From Phragmites australis (taxonomy: Eukaryota; Streptophyta; Magnoliopsida; Poales; Poaceae), in contig NC_084933.1 in the NCBI RefSeq assembly GCF_958298935.1, positions 6,803,001 to 6,867,000 of the forward strand: 64,000 bases of DNA. Direction: 5' to 3'. This document shows, in pieces, positions 45,850 to 57,427 of this stretch. Below the pieces are notes generated by a model that saw nothing but the letters and a program-made list of their open reading frames with translations, searched no databases and was not told the origin of the DNA. Positions within the stretch are counted from its first letter, which is position 1; each line of letters starts with the position of its first letter. The position numbers and the translations under genes are program-made.

Positions 45850-47040
45850 GTGGCATCTAAGAAGTTGGCAGAACCCAAGGATATCTATTCACTCACTGAT
45901 GAGGAAACCAAAAAGATTATAGATGTCAGTGTCACGACTCATTTCCATCCTCCACCACCTCCACTGAAGCATGTTGTGCTTGAAGATACCATGAAATTTT
46001 TCATGAATATGGCTAAATCTAAACAGACGGGGGCAGCTTCAAGAATATGAAATTTTTCATGAATATTGTACCTTGAAATTGCATGGCTAACTTCTTTATT
46101 TCGTAGAATGGAGAACCGCACATGCAAACAACAAGTTGATCATAAAGTTGGATTCATCCATCCTGGGCTTGTGAACCAGACGCTTGTAAGGGAGAGTCCA
46201 GACTTCAACGGGAACTACATATTGAAGTGTCTGCTTCACCACCAATACAAGAAATCCATATTCTTACCCTACAGCTATGAGTACGTGCTTGCATGCCTAG
46301 GCGTTCTGCTTTTATGGCCAACTCGATTCTATTACTAATTTGCTATGGTGAATAATATTCCTGCAGCTTTCATTGGATCCTCCTTGTCATCTACCCAGAC
46401 TTGAGAAAGATCATTGTCTTTGACTCACAAAAGAGAGCTCAGATGACTTACCAAAACCTCATCGACATGCTAAGCAGGTAAACTCGATCATTTCATCGTC
46501 TCGACGATTGCATCTAAGTTTAATTGGTATTCATATTCACATACAAGGCGTACACAAGATACTCTAAAAAGAGTGTTATTCACCTTCCATTCAGGAAGGA
46601 ATATAATGTAAAAACTGACTTTTCGGTACACACAAAATATTCATGTCTTGCATTTCCTATTGAATAAAAAGGTTCAATTCATTCCACTGACGAATCTTTT
46701 CCTCTTGAAGTGTATGAGGTAGCCACCTGGTAGGAATCTCTACGCATTTTATGTTCTAACTTTCATGCACGGATTCAGCCTAGACGGAGACGCTATCAGG
46801 TTCAATGATCTTGAGATATGAAATAACATATCGATGCCTTCTTTTCAATTTCTGCATGTGTTTAAGGACTAATTCTTTCTATTCTTCGAACGCAGTGCTA
46901 CAAACTACTCACAAAAGAGTTACAACCTGTAGAAATAAATGCCCTTTAAGAACAGATCATCGGGTTCTTCATGGAAAATGTTATCAACCCAAATGGCGAG
47001 TTTCTTGAACTGATCGTGTCGTCGACTAGTGAAAAACATT
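45850..47040 (+). pseudogene. CACTA-2 Ulp1-like cysteine protease remnant
   Basis: Opens with MASKKLAEPKDIYSLTDEET (45850-46050), then an exon near 46108-46300 with VGFIHPGLVNQTL and the conserved LKCLLHHQYKKSIFLPY. A further exon near 46367-46480 has FHWILLVIYPDLRKIIVFDS, the catalytic His and Asp region of Ulp1 (C48) proteases. The Cys part should follow near 46900; only IGFFMENVINPNGEFLELI is readable and no clear catalytic Cys motif. Splice-like GT/AG junctions separate the exons. Ulp1-like domains are common passengers of plant CACTA and Mutator elements. Confidence 0.7.
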
Positions 47041-47814
47041 TAGATTACACCGTACCTTCTAGTACAGAGTATGCAATAAGGAGGAAGTCTACTAGAGGGT
47101 TAGACAGCTTACATATCGCCAAATGACACCATTTTAATGAAGAACATTAATTACTATGTATTAATATAGGCCATGAATTACAATATATTAATGAAGGTGT
47201 ATTTCGGAATAGGTACCGTCGGATGACTCTTCGAAAAAATGACCTTCCAACAATGATGCGAAGGAGGAGCAAGAAGCAGTGGCCTGTTAGTGCACCCATG
47301 AGGAGGAGGATGAGAGGTTGGCCCATCAGTTGTGCGCTACAGAGGAGCAAGAACAGCCTCCCGTAAGCGTACCCAGGAGGAGGAGGTCGAATGCTCAAAC
47401 CATACTAGCGTTCAGGAGTCAAACTTCTATGTCTTTGACACGCCAGTGAGCCTGGAGCTTAGGCAACGCTACGGTCGATCATGCGTGGCCAGGTCCTCTG
47501 CTCCACCATCAGCCCCCTGCATCCCTGCACGTATAGACGCCATCAGCCGTTCGCGCGGAGATGCTGTTCTCATCGCGGGACAGGTAGAGGGATACTGGAC
47601 TGGCTCAACTCGACCGACTTTTCGGAGGGTGACTTGTGAGAACTATTGAGTACATATGTGTGACATCAATTACTATGTTTTAATGAAGGTTCCTTTATTA
47701 TTGATTTACATTAATATGTCTCATTGTATGTATGTATTGAGTGGGAGAGAGACGGAGAGATCGAGGAGAGAGAGAGGGGGGACAGGGTCGGAGTAGAGGG
47801 GGGAGGCACAACAA
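47041..47814. other. No supported gene; purine-rich block near the end
   Basis: The frame at 47332-47649 shows no known motif. 47735-47800 is almost pure A/G with GAGAGA units. Confidence 0.4.
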
Positions 47815-48067
47815 TGTCGATTAAAGCTATCAGCTGGCAGTGATATCTTGGGAATAACTGCCGGCTAAAATCACCAGCCGGCACTGATACCCAAAGCATC
47901 ACTGCTAGCCAAATCTTTCAACTGGCAGTGAGAACCCCTTTCACTGCCGGTCCACGGAGTCGGCAGTGATAGTCGCTGACTATCAATACCCGTTACCCAC
48001 TGTCGGCTCCAAAAAAAATAATGAAGGGGTTTTGGAGCCAGCAATGAGGGGTTTTTCTGTAGTAGTG
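47815..48067. repeat. CACTA-2 right subterminal repeats and terminus
   Basis: Several GGCAGTGA and TCACTGCCGG units in both orientations, then AGGGGTTTTTCTGTAGTAGTG closing the element. Likely binding sites for the element's TnpA-like protein. Confidence 0.8.
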
Positions 48068-48070
48068 AAC

Positions 48071-48148
48071 TTAATCAAGTTTTTCAAACTTGATGAAATG
48101 ACTAAAACATGTCCCCTACCTAGTGCGTCAAATGTCGAGGGTTAGTTT
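48071..48148 (-). other. RLG-1 leader with decayed primer binding site
   Basis: On the minus strand this follows the LTR end and contains TTTGACGCACTAGGTAGGGG (48132-48113), close to the TTGGCGCGCCAGGTAGGGG leader motif common in grass gypsy elements. It joins the gag start at 30611 once CACTA-2 is removed. Confidence 0.65.
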
Positions 48149-51100
48149 TGACAATGATTTCGGGGTATATTGGACAACGGGTGCATGAACGGCATTTCAA
48201 GAATCGATGTATGTCACACCCGGTTTTTCAAAAGAATAACCAAGTGCATTCCACATGTATGCCAGGATCAGTTTCATCATACATGCGGTGACATTATCAG
48301 TGATATACAGTTCTATATGGAACAAAAACAACTTCATTGAAATAAATACCAGAGTTTACAAGACAGTAGCAAAAGAACACAAGCGGACTCCTAAGGATCT
48401 TCTGGGCACACCACAGGCAATCGACTGGGGGCAACGTGACCCGGAACGCTCCGTCTTCATATAGCCTTTAGCTTCCTTGATCTTGATGAGGTCTTTTCTA
48501 ACTGAGCAACATTTATTATTAGAAATAGCATGTGTGAGTACATCTCATACTCTACAAGTGTGAGAAAACATGACATGAGGGCTTATGACAAGAAAAGGTC
48601 ACACACTGGTTTACTGCACTAAGCAACTTTAACCTATAACCCCAAGAAACAAACATCCTATTTACTAAGTGCGAAGATACAACTTAAACAAGAGGAACAG
48701 CTCATCAGATCTGATTCGACTACCAAGCTCACCAGATATCCCATATCTGGCTACAAAAACTCACCAGTTAATCCCATTACCTAGCTCCCCGACCATCCAA
48801 ACTAGGACCTGATCCCAACTAATCAAGAAGGAGTCTAAGCCGCTCTTGACCGTGAGCACGGCTGATCGATCAATTTTTATACTCTGCAGAGTTTGCCCAT
48901 ATTTCCCCGTGGGTCATGATTTCATCACCCGCATTACCAGGTGATAGTCTCCATATTGCCGTGCCGGCCAAGCACTTACACACTTCCGAGGTGTGCCAAG
49001 AGATCACTACAAGACCTTTACAAAGCTCCCGCTGACCTGCAAGCACCCGCTGAGCTTTCACCTCTAATAGATGATTACATCACTGCAGAAGTCCCCTCTT
49101 GTGCCACTTAACCATCCAACAGTGCTCGCAGAACCAGAGGGGTGGCTAATTAATTGACCAGGCCGTACCCATATAGGCCCCGTGGTTGGTTGCGGTTTAG
49201 CCTGGTTACATGCTTCACGAACCGGTCCTTAGGATCCCATACAGGAACAACCACAAACCTGCTGTGCAGTACCATCTTAAACCAACCATTCAGTTAGGAT
49301 CCCTATACCATGTTGCTACAAGATTACCATACCCGATTCTTGTTGCATAAACATTAGTCAAGTTTAACATTTACCCCAACCACGACAGCAACTACCATAT
49401 CTACCCTTTATCCAAGGACTCATCAACGGTGATAAGGAAGATGATACAAATACTAGTAAACCCTAGTTATAGGTTTCCAACTTAGACATGCATGCAAGAA
49501 GGATAAAAAACTAACATAAATATCCTAAAATATGTGCAAAATGAAGAAGGACACTTGCCTGGATGCTACTCAGTGATCTTCATAAACTCGATTCTAGCAT
49601 ATCTCAAAGTCTTGACTTTGCAGATCATCAATTTCCGAACCATTGCTCTTGGAGATCCTTGTATTGCTTCGGAACGTATTTATCTACTCGCAAAAACAAT
49701 CGACAACAAAGAAAACACAAGCAGCTAAGAACAATACATCAAACAGAGGCATCATATCATAAAAACTCTATGGTTGGATAGGATACGAGATTAGACGAAT
49801 TCATGGAGTGCTGCTTGGATTTGAATGAAATTTGCTGAACAAGATTTGAAAAGATGAATTCTATTTGAATTATAAGGGCTAGAACAGAATTAACTATAGA
49901 AGGCATGGGCTAACATGTAAACATCATAAACAGAAAAGTAAAGATGGAAATAAAGGATCTCTGGAGGGATTATTTGGGATTGTCACCAAAGGAGAGAGAT
50001 CAGAGAGCAGAGCATGGGAGTCCACCGGCAGTGGGCTCTCGGCGTCGCTGGTGGGGGAAAGGCCTGGGGTTGACAGAGATGGTGCAGACAAAGTGGCTGT
50101 GCAGCCATGAACTCATGAAGGTCTCAGTTTGACCTGAGGTACAGAAGGACACGTACACCGGCGAGCTGAAGGCGGCGAAGTGCACGATTAGATGGCGATA
50201 GCAACGACGATGACTGACGTTGACATTGGGCAACAATGGTGTTTCAACAAATCAAGGGGAGCACGGGCGTAGAGCGCGAGAAGACAAGCTTGGTTTTATG
50301 GTTGTCTTGTCAGAGAAGTAACAAGGTAGCGACGAAACAAAGACGAACGATCCCAGGTTCGGAGGTGACCGCGCACAGACACAACAAAGAAGACATGCGC
50401 GTTCTCGGAGATTGGCTGTGATATTCAAGAAATGGTTTGAATAGAATTATTCATATATTCTGGAACACGATTTTGCAGTGATGGTTTGGATAGGGCTTCA
50501 CCTGAGAAGGAGATTGATCGGTCAGAAATTTGGCGAGATTGCGCAATGACGTTGGAAGTTAGGATCGCGTTCCTGGTGGAGTCGCTGCAGATGGAATATC
50601 TGATGGGACACACCGTGACGCGGTTGGTGCGTCAAAACAGCTCTTGGATTGACGGGGAATGCGAATGCATTCTGGGTGCACGTGCAGAACCCTCACAGAC
50701 ATGGGGGCAGCGGTGTAGCGACCACAAAATCATTAGCATCGGTGCTCTTCTGGGTGAACTACTTTTAGGGATTGTTGAGGACAACCAGGGGCATGTCTCA
50801 GTGAAAGGGATAGATCATTGGAGCTCCAGTTCATCGAGGAACACGTCTGACATTCTAGGTACGCAGAACGTGTACAGGACTAGGCAGCAGGAATTGCGAC
50901 GTCGAGAACGGGGGCTTTGTTGCAGATTAAGACAAACCGATTTTGGTAGGATGTAGAGGACTGGTAAGGGCATGTCTCGGCCAAAGGACTCGTGGATTGG
51001 AGTGCTAGTTCACCAGGAAACGTGATCTAAACCCGTGCTGCACGCGCAGAACTCCAGACTGGGCCGCAGGCACAGCAACTATGATCCTAGCAGCGTCAGG

Positions 51101-53349
51101 GATCTAATGGCCAAACGGGTTGGTGAGGGTGTGTGGGACATCCAGGGGCACGTGCTGGTCAAAGGGCGCGGTGACCCGACCTCAGATTGGCCAGGGAACG
51201 TTGATGCCAATCGGCGGCCGCGCGACTGTCTGCAACGACAACGGCCATGGCGGCGCAGGGAGAGCTTTGGCCGAGCTCAGGGTTCAGTTAGGGATCACAA
51301 ATGGTGTACATATAGGGGGAAAGAGGAGGGGAAGGGGCTGGTCCGGTCCTCACCTTGCTGCAACGATCGGTGAAGAAGATTTCGCGGAGACGACGATGGC
51401 ACCGGTGGCACGGCGACACTGTCTAGCGAGCAGGGGTACAGAGAGGATCTTCGGCGATGTTGACGACATGCTGTAGTGTAGAGACATCATCGGCGGTGGT
51501 GGGGAGACAGGGTAGCTCCTCCATGAGCGACGACTCATCGAAACGGCGGTGAACGGCGGCGGTGGCGATGCACAGGCAGGGCAGCAACTGTGGCTATGAT
51601 TTGAGGGGAATGGGAAGGGGCAAGGGAGGTTGTGGAGCTCCTATTGATGGCCTGGGTGCGGCTGGCCACGAAACGGGGAGGGGGAAAGGCCGGAGGTGGA
51701 AGATGAAACGGACTGGGTGGAAGATGAAATGGATGGCTCTGTTCAAGGACGATAACTCCAAATTGGACGTTTTCAGACTCTATCTTATAGTACTTGAAAA
51801 GATCTACAACTTTGGTATTCATTTGAACTTCTGAAAACACCATCTTGATTTCCAAAACTACGCCACAATAAAAAACTATTTGAATTCAGCCTTAACTATG
51901 CAGCACTGATCTCGGGGATAATAACTCTCAGATCCATTATCCAAATGTGCAGATTGAAGCTCTCGACAAGACCTACAACTTTGGTACTGTTAAGATTTGC
52001 ATTTGTGGCTGTCTTGAACTCCGAAACTTCGTGAGAAGACGAGGCTGGCGACGAGGAGTAATTGGCAGCCGGCTTCAATTGCCATTATGGCCATTAAAGT
52101 GGCGATTTTGATCATGAATTAAGGAAAATAAAGAGGGAATTGATGAGGAGATTGAATGAGGACAACAACATGTTCAATATTGGCATTTAAATAGTACGGG
52201 TGCACATTGAATTCATTGTTTTTAGGAGCTCCTATGTGTAGGCATGGAGTCGGGAAGGCGAATGGCTTTGTTCATGTCCTCCTCTCGATTTGAAGATGGA
52301 AGAAGGGGTAGGGCAGCTTGGGCCATCTTTGGTACGGGAAAGAATTAGGAAGAAATAAAGAGAAGGAACTTTAGAACTTTGGAGAAATGGTGATAAGATA
52401 TAAAATGGAAGAAATTAGTATAGGGATCTTTAATAATATTGGGAAAAAGGAGCAAGTATTTATCCAACCTTGAAATTCCTTAACATATTCTAATATTTTA
52501 TAAATACATTTTTTCATCACACAAAACAAATCCTTTTTAAACTCTAAAACTTATTTGAAAAGCTTTCAAATATCAGGAAAAAATATTATTTTATTGTTTT
52601 TAAAATGCTCACAACCCAAAATCGGAATTTTGAGGTGTGACAATGTACCGGCGTGCAATGGACTCATGGACACAGTGAGTTATATAGGTTTAGGCCTCCC
52701 GAAGGATATAGCCCTACGTCCTGTGTGTTGTATTATGGAGGATCTCAATTGGTTACAGATGTCGTTCTAGCTGGCTGCAAGACTTGATCTCTCTCTTTAC
52801 AAATGGGGTCCTCATCTCTTTATATAGTAGGGAGGAGGATTTACGTGTGGGTCCAAACAAAAGACCCTGCTTATCCTAATGTCTAACCCAAGCTATCATT
52901 ACAGAGGACCGTCCCCGACCATTTGCCTAATCGGCCTGCTGACAACGTCCTATCCGTTGTGCGGCATCGGGTTGACCTACAAAAGTCTCACTCCGTAGCA
53001 TTTAATGCTACGAGACGGGACAAGGCCCCTCTGCGCCGTCCATGACTTCGCCCACTGAAGTTGGCGCATGGGAAAGAAAAATACTTGAGTGAATCTCAAT
53101 AAAAGCGATGGGACAGGTTGCGTCAGATCCAGTCCTACGACCAGGTGAGGCCGCTCACGGGTTTATATGATGGTGTAGGGAGACTGGTCGTGTATGCTTC
53201 GTATTGGTCATGAAAATCATACTCTGGTCACACAACTGATCAGTTTTAGAAAATATACGTCTCTAGCTGTTATATCCCTCACAGAGTAAAATCTGCATGA
53301 CAGAGCGAGATATAGGTTGCCAGGGTACCCTTTACCCAGCACACCGACA
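48149..53349 (-). repeat. RLG-1 5' LTR, split by a solo LTR
   Basis: 48149-48211 plus 52643-53349, about 765 bp after removing the insertion, matching 16108-16851. A minus-strand TATATAAA lies at 52819-52826. The outer end ACACCGACA (minus TGTCGGTGT) is the standard gypsy LTR start. Confidence 0.85.
48212..52642. mobile_element. Solo LTR, 4.4 kb, with ATGTA target duplication
   Basis: Starts TGTCACACCCGG, ends AGGTGTGACA (inverted TGTCACACC at both ends). Flanks are ATGTA at 48207-48211 and ATGTA at 52643-52647, within a sequence that is continuous in the other RLG-1 LTR. No PBS, PPT or coding motif inside, so it is a single LTR left by recombination. The length fits large-LTR gypsy or LARD-type elements (Athila- or Sukkula-like); the family was not determined. 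Frames inside (for example 50486-50956) have no recognisable domain. Confidence 0.88.
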
Positions 53350-53467
53350 AAGCGAGAAATGGGCTGAGTAAAATTTGCATGACAGAGCAAGAATTAGGCT
53401 GCTAGGGTACCTTTTACCCAATACACCGACAGAATGAGAAATGGGCTGAGTAAAATCTGCATGACAG
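53286..53467. repeat. 82-bp tandem repeat over the RLG-1 LTR edge
   Basis: GTAAAATYTGCATGACAG starts at 53286, 53368 and 53450. Each full unit includes GGTACCYTTTACCCA and ACACCGACA, so it contains the LTR end itself plus about 18 bp beyond it. Confidence 0.9.
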
Positions 53468-54334
53468 GAGAGCATAAGCAAATACGTGCCTGAGCTAAAG
53501 CAATCTAAGACGTGCGATATTAATCCAACGACATGATCTACTATGGATGACGTGGTACGTTTTGAAAAAGATTTGAAGTTTTAACTTAGAACAGTACAAA
53601 TCTAAAACTTATAAAGAACCACGTCTAGATCTAGGTGGGGTCGTGTGAGTAAGACTCCTACTATGCCCACAATTTAGACATTAGCGAGTACTTTTAATGT
53701 TAAAAATTAATTTGTAGATGTGTGATACACACGCACTTGAGGGAGGGGGTGTGGCGAAAATGTATCACTAATGATAGGCTAATATCCATTTTCCAGATGG
53801 TGTAACAAAAGTGGCTAGCGCCCCTAAGTGGATTAATGGCTATATGGTTTATTAGTTGGATTGAATGGATATTTAAGAATTTTAATTGTATAATATATTG
53901 TATTTAAATTATTTGAAACTATTTTATTTACCATGATTACGTATCTTTATCGTAAAAACAGCATATTACATTATTATTTGGCAAAATTGCAAAAACCCAC
54001 TTAGAGATTTTCGATCTACAATTATTTTTTATTTCTCACTAGTCCTGCCCATGATGATCTGAAATTGTTCCCTGCAAGGCCGTCTAATTTTCACGCAGAA
54101 CATGTATGACGCGGATGTCTTGGCACACCAAGTCGAGCATGTGGACTATACTTATGTGGCAAGCTAGATGCCCCAACTCTTCCTTGACATCTCCCAACAG
54201 TACACTATGCTTAAACTTCTAGGCCGTAGGATGAGCGAGCCGACGGCTCAGCATTTTCGCTCTATGTATCTGTCCGTCCCACCGTACTGGAAGCGCCCAC
54301 TCCTGCTTCCGAGAAACGCAACAGGAAACAAAGC
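53468..54334. other. AT-rich DNA, nothing recognised
   Basis: No gene, no repeat boundary seen. The 53880-54000 stretch is very AT-rich. Confidence 0.4.
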
Positions 54335-54950
54335 ATGGCTGGCCATGCTTGGGCTTGCATTTCTGATGTATTAGGTCTGAATGTGGGGGGCAATTTTGTG
54401 TCTATAGCTAGGTGGTGGATTAGTAATGACAAAAATAAGCTTGTCAATATGATATATCTATGCTGCTACTTTGTGGGGCATTTCGAAGACTAGGAATATG
54501 ATGTGTTTTGATAACAAGCTGTGGATGAATATGCATGTTATTTGGCGCCGAACTGTGTGACACATTTCAGGAACTGAAGGGTGTTATGCAAGGATACCGA
54601 GTTGCAGACGATGGAACAATATATTTCGACCCTAGAGCAGTTGGCGAGAGCTCCCCCGACGCTGCTACCATACCCACCCTCCTAACCGAGTGTGTGAAAG
54701 AAGACATTGCAACCATGATGCGAAGCTGGGGACTGAAGAACTGAAGACCTGGCGAGAGGCAACCGAAGATAGAGAGAGAAAGGAAGTGCTTTTGGTATTT
54801 TGGGATTTTGTGTAGCTTGCTGTATAGATCAAAGGGTGACGGTGTGTGTTCGGTGCTAACTGAATGATGTAATGAACGTTAACGCTTTGCGTTTCTTAAA
54901 TGGAACGGGGTAATGATCCCTGGTGTTTTTTTTTTCTGGCCCTGCTTGTC
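54335..54950 (+). mobile_element. LINE (non-LTR) ORF2 3' remnant
   Basis: Across two frameshifts the plus strand reads VSIARWWISNDKNKLVNM, then YAATLWGISKTRNMMCF with NKLWMNMHVIW, then RVLCKDTELQTMEQYISTL and EQLARAPPTLL, with a stop near 54690. The LWxxWKxRN..CF...W..M..xW pattern followed by N-W-x-V-L-C and a closing L-E-x-x-A-x-x-P-P-x-L helix is typical of the last part of plant LINE ORF2 proteins, downstream of the zf-RVT region. The following 250 bp would be the 3' UTR. Confidence 0.6.
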
Positions 54951-56756
54951 AGAGTTGACCGATTAACGGTACGATCTTGCCAGCCAAGCATCGGCACACT
55001 CGGTTCGCCCTGTGGTCCGTGCTTAGCTCAAGTAGCATTGGGACCGTAAATACTAGTAATTAGGTCAGAATTGATGTAGGAAAAGCATATGATCTGTAGG
55101 TCGTCAAACCTCATTATATGCTTTTAAGGATATATTGATTAAGAAGAAGACGAAGCTAGGTGCATGCATGACAGTGCGCCGCAAGAGATTTATTTGATCC
55201 AGTCCGTCGCATGCATGTACAAGCTGACATGATGTTAGCAAGCTTTATTTGTCAGTCGGGCCAAATCCAGTGCCAAAAGTAGGATATTTGATTAATTAGC
55301 AAGGATAAGAATATAAGAATACGATAGATCTCGATCTGCTCGATTCCACTATTTCCGTCACTACTATAAAAACTAAAATTACACTCGGTTCAAAATTGGC
55401 TATCATAGCCGGCTTCTAAAAACCACATATAAAAATAATTATCCCAATCAGTTTTCAACTTCACGAGCCTCCAAATTATCTCAGTTGATTGAAAAAGCAT
55501 TATCTCAATCGATTGAACAATAATCGGATAATCAATCAGACATGAAAAGTGGGCAAAAAAAGTTAGAATATTTTTTATTATTTGAAGGGCTATTCTATTC
55601 CTTATATGTGCAGAAACAAATTTCAGGATCATAGAAGATATGCATCACATTTATTTGGGATTAAAAGAAAAAATGAAAAAGGTTCATGAGTGATGCGAAT
55701 TAGCTTTGTCGTGTACGTCAGCAAGCGAGCAACAAAACATTTCATCTGATAATTGTTTCACTAATATTGCTGTGTACAACGAAAGAGAAAGGTGGCCTAC
55801 CTATCAGCGCATTTGAAATTCTCACGCACATCAGGCCAGTGTTTCAGTTATATTTTGGTCCTGTAAGGGAATACTTCCCATACAATCTGGATATATTCGT
55901 GTATATGTCCCCTTCGGTATATCTAAACATATCTCCCTGTTGATTTTTGTAAGGCATGCTGACTTCTGTATTCTTCATAATTGAACTTTTACCGTTAGTT
56001 TTTATATGGTGTTGTTTGTAGAGAGAGACACCGAGATACAATATAAGATATGTTCCTTTGCTGATGTTGGATGGTATCCAGAGATAAAAATATCATTATG
56101 CCGCAGGCTACATGAAATGGTACACTCCACCCAGGCCATGTAGTAAATAACGGATGAGAAGAATATTCCAAACAAAAATAAAAATGGCACCAAAGCTCCA
56201 AGCCGCCGGCGGATTGTACGTCTAGTAGATACATATATAAGACTGTGTGCTTAAAACCCAATAATCCGTTCAACATGCATTCATATATATTTTCTTTCTT
56301 AACAATCATGTTTCAGTGATCCTCTTCGATTAAATTAGGTTTTGACGTCCTAAATTAAATATCCATCGAACAGTGCTTGCAGAGCACAAGTTGGCAAGTG
56401 GTTAGCCAGCTTTTGGACAAAATCGGTTTGTGGTGGGGCTAGTAGTCAGTACTGATACTGCCAATACAAATATGTATAGTGATCTAGAAGTGGCTGCATA
56501 TAGGACGTGTTTGGTTGGTGCCCTTCTAAACACCTCGGGCGCCAAGCAGCAACGCTAGCCGCAGGCGTCCGAAATCGGATGCCTGAGCGCGTTGCATGAC
56601 GAGGCGCGTCCAAAAAGGGTAGCAACTAAACTGACCCGTAGTTTTTAAGCTTGAACTAGAACCCCAGTAGGTACAAACTATTCATACTGATTCGCCGGTA
56701 CGTTTTCACTGTGTGTTGTTCTCTTATGGACCACTACTCTTAAGAGAGATATATAT
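54951..56756. other. Unassigned DNA with a possible CACTA left end at 55359
   Basis: CACTACTATAAAAACTAAAA at 55359 looks like a CACTA start, followed by TCAGTTGATT/TCAATCGATT units (55480-55530), but no matching right end was found before 56757. No gene elsewhere; 56500-56600 is locally GC-rich. Confidence 0.35.
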
Positions 56757-57427
56757 GGCGAAATTTGCTACGGGACACTGAACTTTGCTGGTATTTGCTA
56801 TTTCACACCAAACATTCAGTATTCAGTCATAAGACATTACAAATTTGTGGCTCTTTGTCAGGACACTATAACCTTATAATAGTATTTTTCTTGGATTTCA
56901 TGTGTGAGTGTTGATGAAAAGACCATTTTGCCCTTCGGATAAACTGCTTGGCGGGACCATTTTTCAATTTGGTTATTCGTTTTCCATTTTTTTCATTCAC
57001 AAGTGGATTTCAGAATTTCAAATTTTGAAATTTTGAAAATTCTCGAATTTCACTACATATAGAATATCTATACAAATTTTTTGAAAATTCTCGAATTTCA
57101 CTACATACAGAATATCTATACGAAAAATTCTGAAATTAGAAAATTCGAAATTTTGAAATTCTGAAAATTTGAAAATCTCGAATTTGAATTTTTTTTCGGA
57201 ATAACCAAATTGAAAAATGGTCCCACCAAACCAAAACTGCTGCTACAAACCCGAAGGGCAAAATGATCTTTTCATCACCACTCTCTCACATGAAATAAAA
57301 AATACTATTCTAAGGGTTATAGTGTCACGTGGCAAAGAGCCACGTAATGTCTTGTGGCTAAGTACTGAAAATTCGGTGTGGAATAGCAAATAACAACAAA
57401 GTTTAGTGTCCCGTAGCAAATTTTGCC
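56757..57427. mobile_element. Mutator-type foldback MITE
   Basis: Long inverted arms of about 210-240 bp: left GGCGAAATTTGCTACGGGAC, right complement GGCAAAATTTGCTACGGGAC, with continued pairing through TTTTGCCCTTCGG and CAATTTGGTTATTC. Flanks are 9 bp, GATATATAT and TATATATAT (8/9), the size expected for MULEs. The AT-rich core (57005-57190) has a ~60-bp direct repeat around TTCACTACATA. 671 bp; no coding. Confidence 0.82.

Larger units (their letters stand above)
30615..48067 (+). mobile_element. CACTA-2: TNP2-type CACTA transposon carrying RLG-2
   Basis: Left end CACTACTATAGAA at 30615, right end TTCTGTAGTAGTG finishing at 48067: a 13-bp inverted pair with one difference. Flanks are AAC at 30612-30614 and AAC at 48068-48070, the 3-bp duplication expected for CACTA. 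Outside the ends, RLG-1 leader and RLG-1 gag become contiguous, which confirms the boundaries. It contains TNP2 transposase (30720-33010 and 41010-41492), nested RLG-2, an HBD/viroplasmin ORF, a Transposase_24 gene and a Ulp1-like gene. Subterminal repeats are clear at the right end and in an internal block (41560-41910) but absent at the left end. Confidence 0.88.
16108..53349 (-). mobile_element. RLG-1: Tat-like Ty3/gypsy retrotransposon split by three insertions
   Basis: Reading the minus strand: 5' LTR (53349-48149), leader (48148-48071), gag (30609-30170 then 23138-21780), protease (about 21570-21000), RT/RNase H (20760-19500), integrase (18960-17811), PPT and 3' LTR (16851-16108). RT precedes integrase, the gypsy order. 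Integrase and RNase H motifs (AKTPFFLAFGVEAMLPSE; LADFVAEWSSFEPEQ; DFDGSFTIKGAGARVVL) resemble the Tat lineage (RIRE2/Retand type). Three insertions with matching target duplications interrupt it: 23144-30164, 30615-48067, and 48212-52642. Removing them leaves about 8.3 kb. All genes are broken. No TSD for RLG-1 itself was found. Confidence 0.85.

Noticed and set aside
47332..47649. 105-codon frame in CACTA-2
   Set aside because: No domain recognised; low-complexity GGAGGAG start; may only be a chance frame.
49534..50956. Several frames inside the solo LTR
   Set aside because: They lie in an LTR and show no motif.
54535..54744. A 69-codon frame ending MMRSWGLKN, at first taken as a host gene's last exon
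   Set aside because: Another frame of the same DNA continues the LINE ORF2 end (RVLCKDTELQ...ARAPPTLL), so this frame is probably a shadow.
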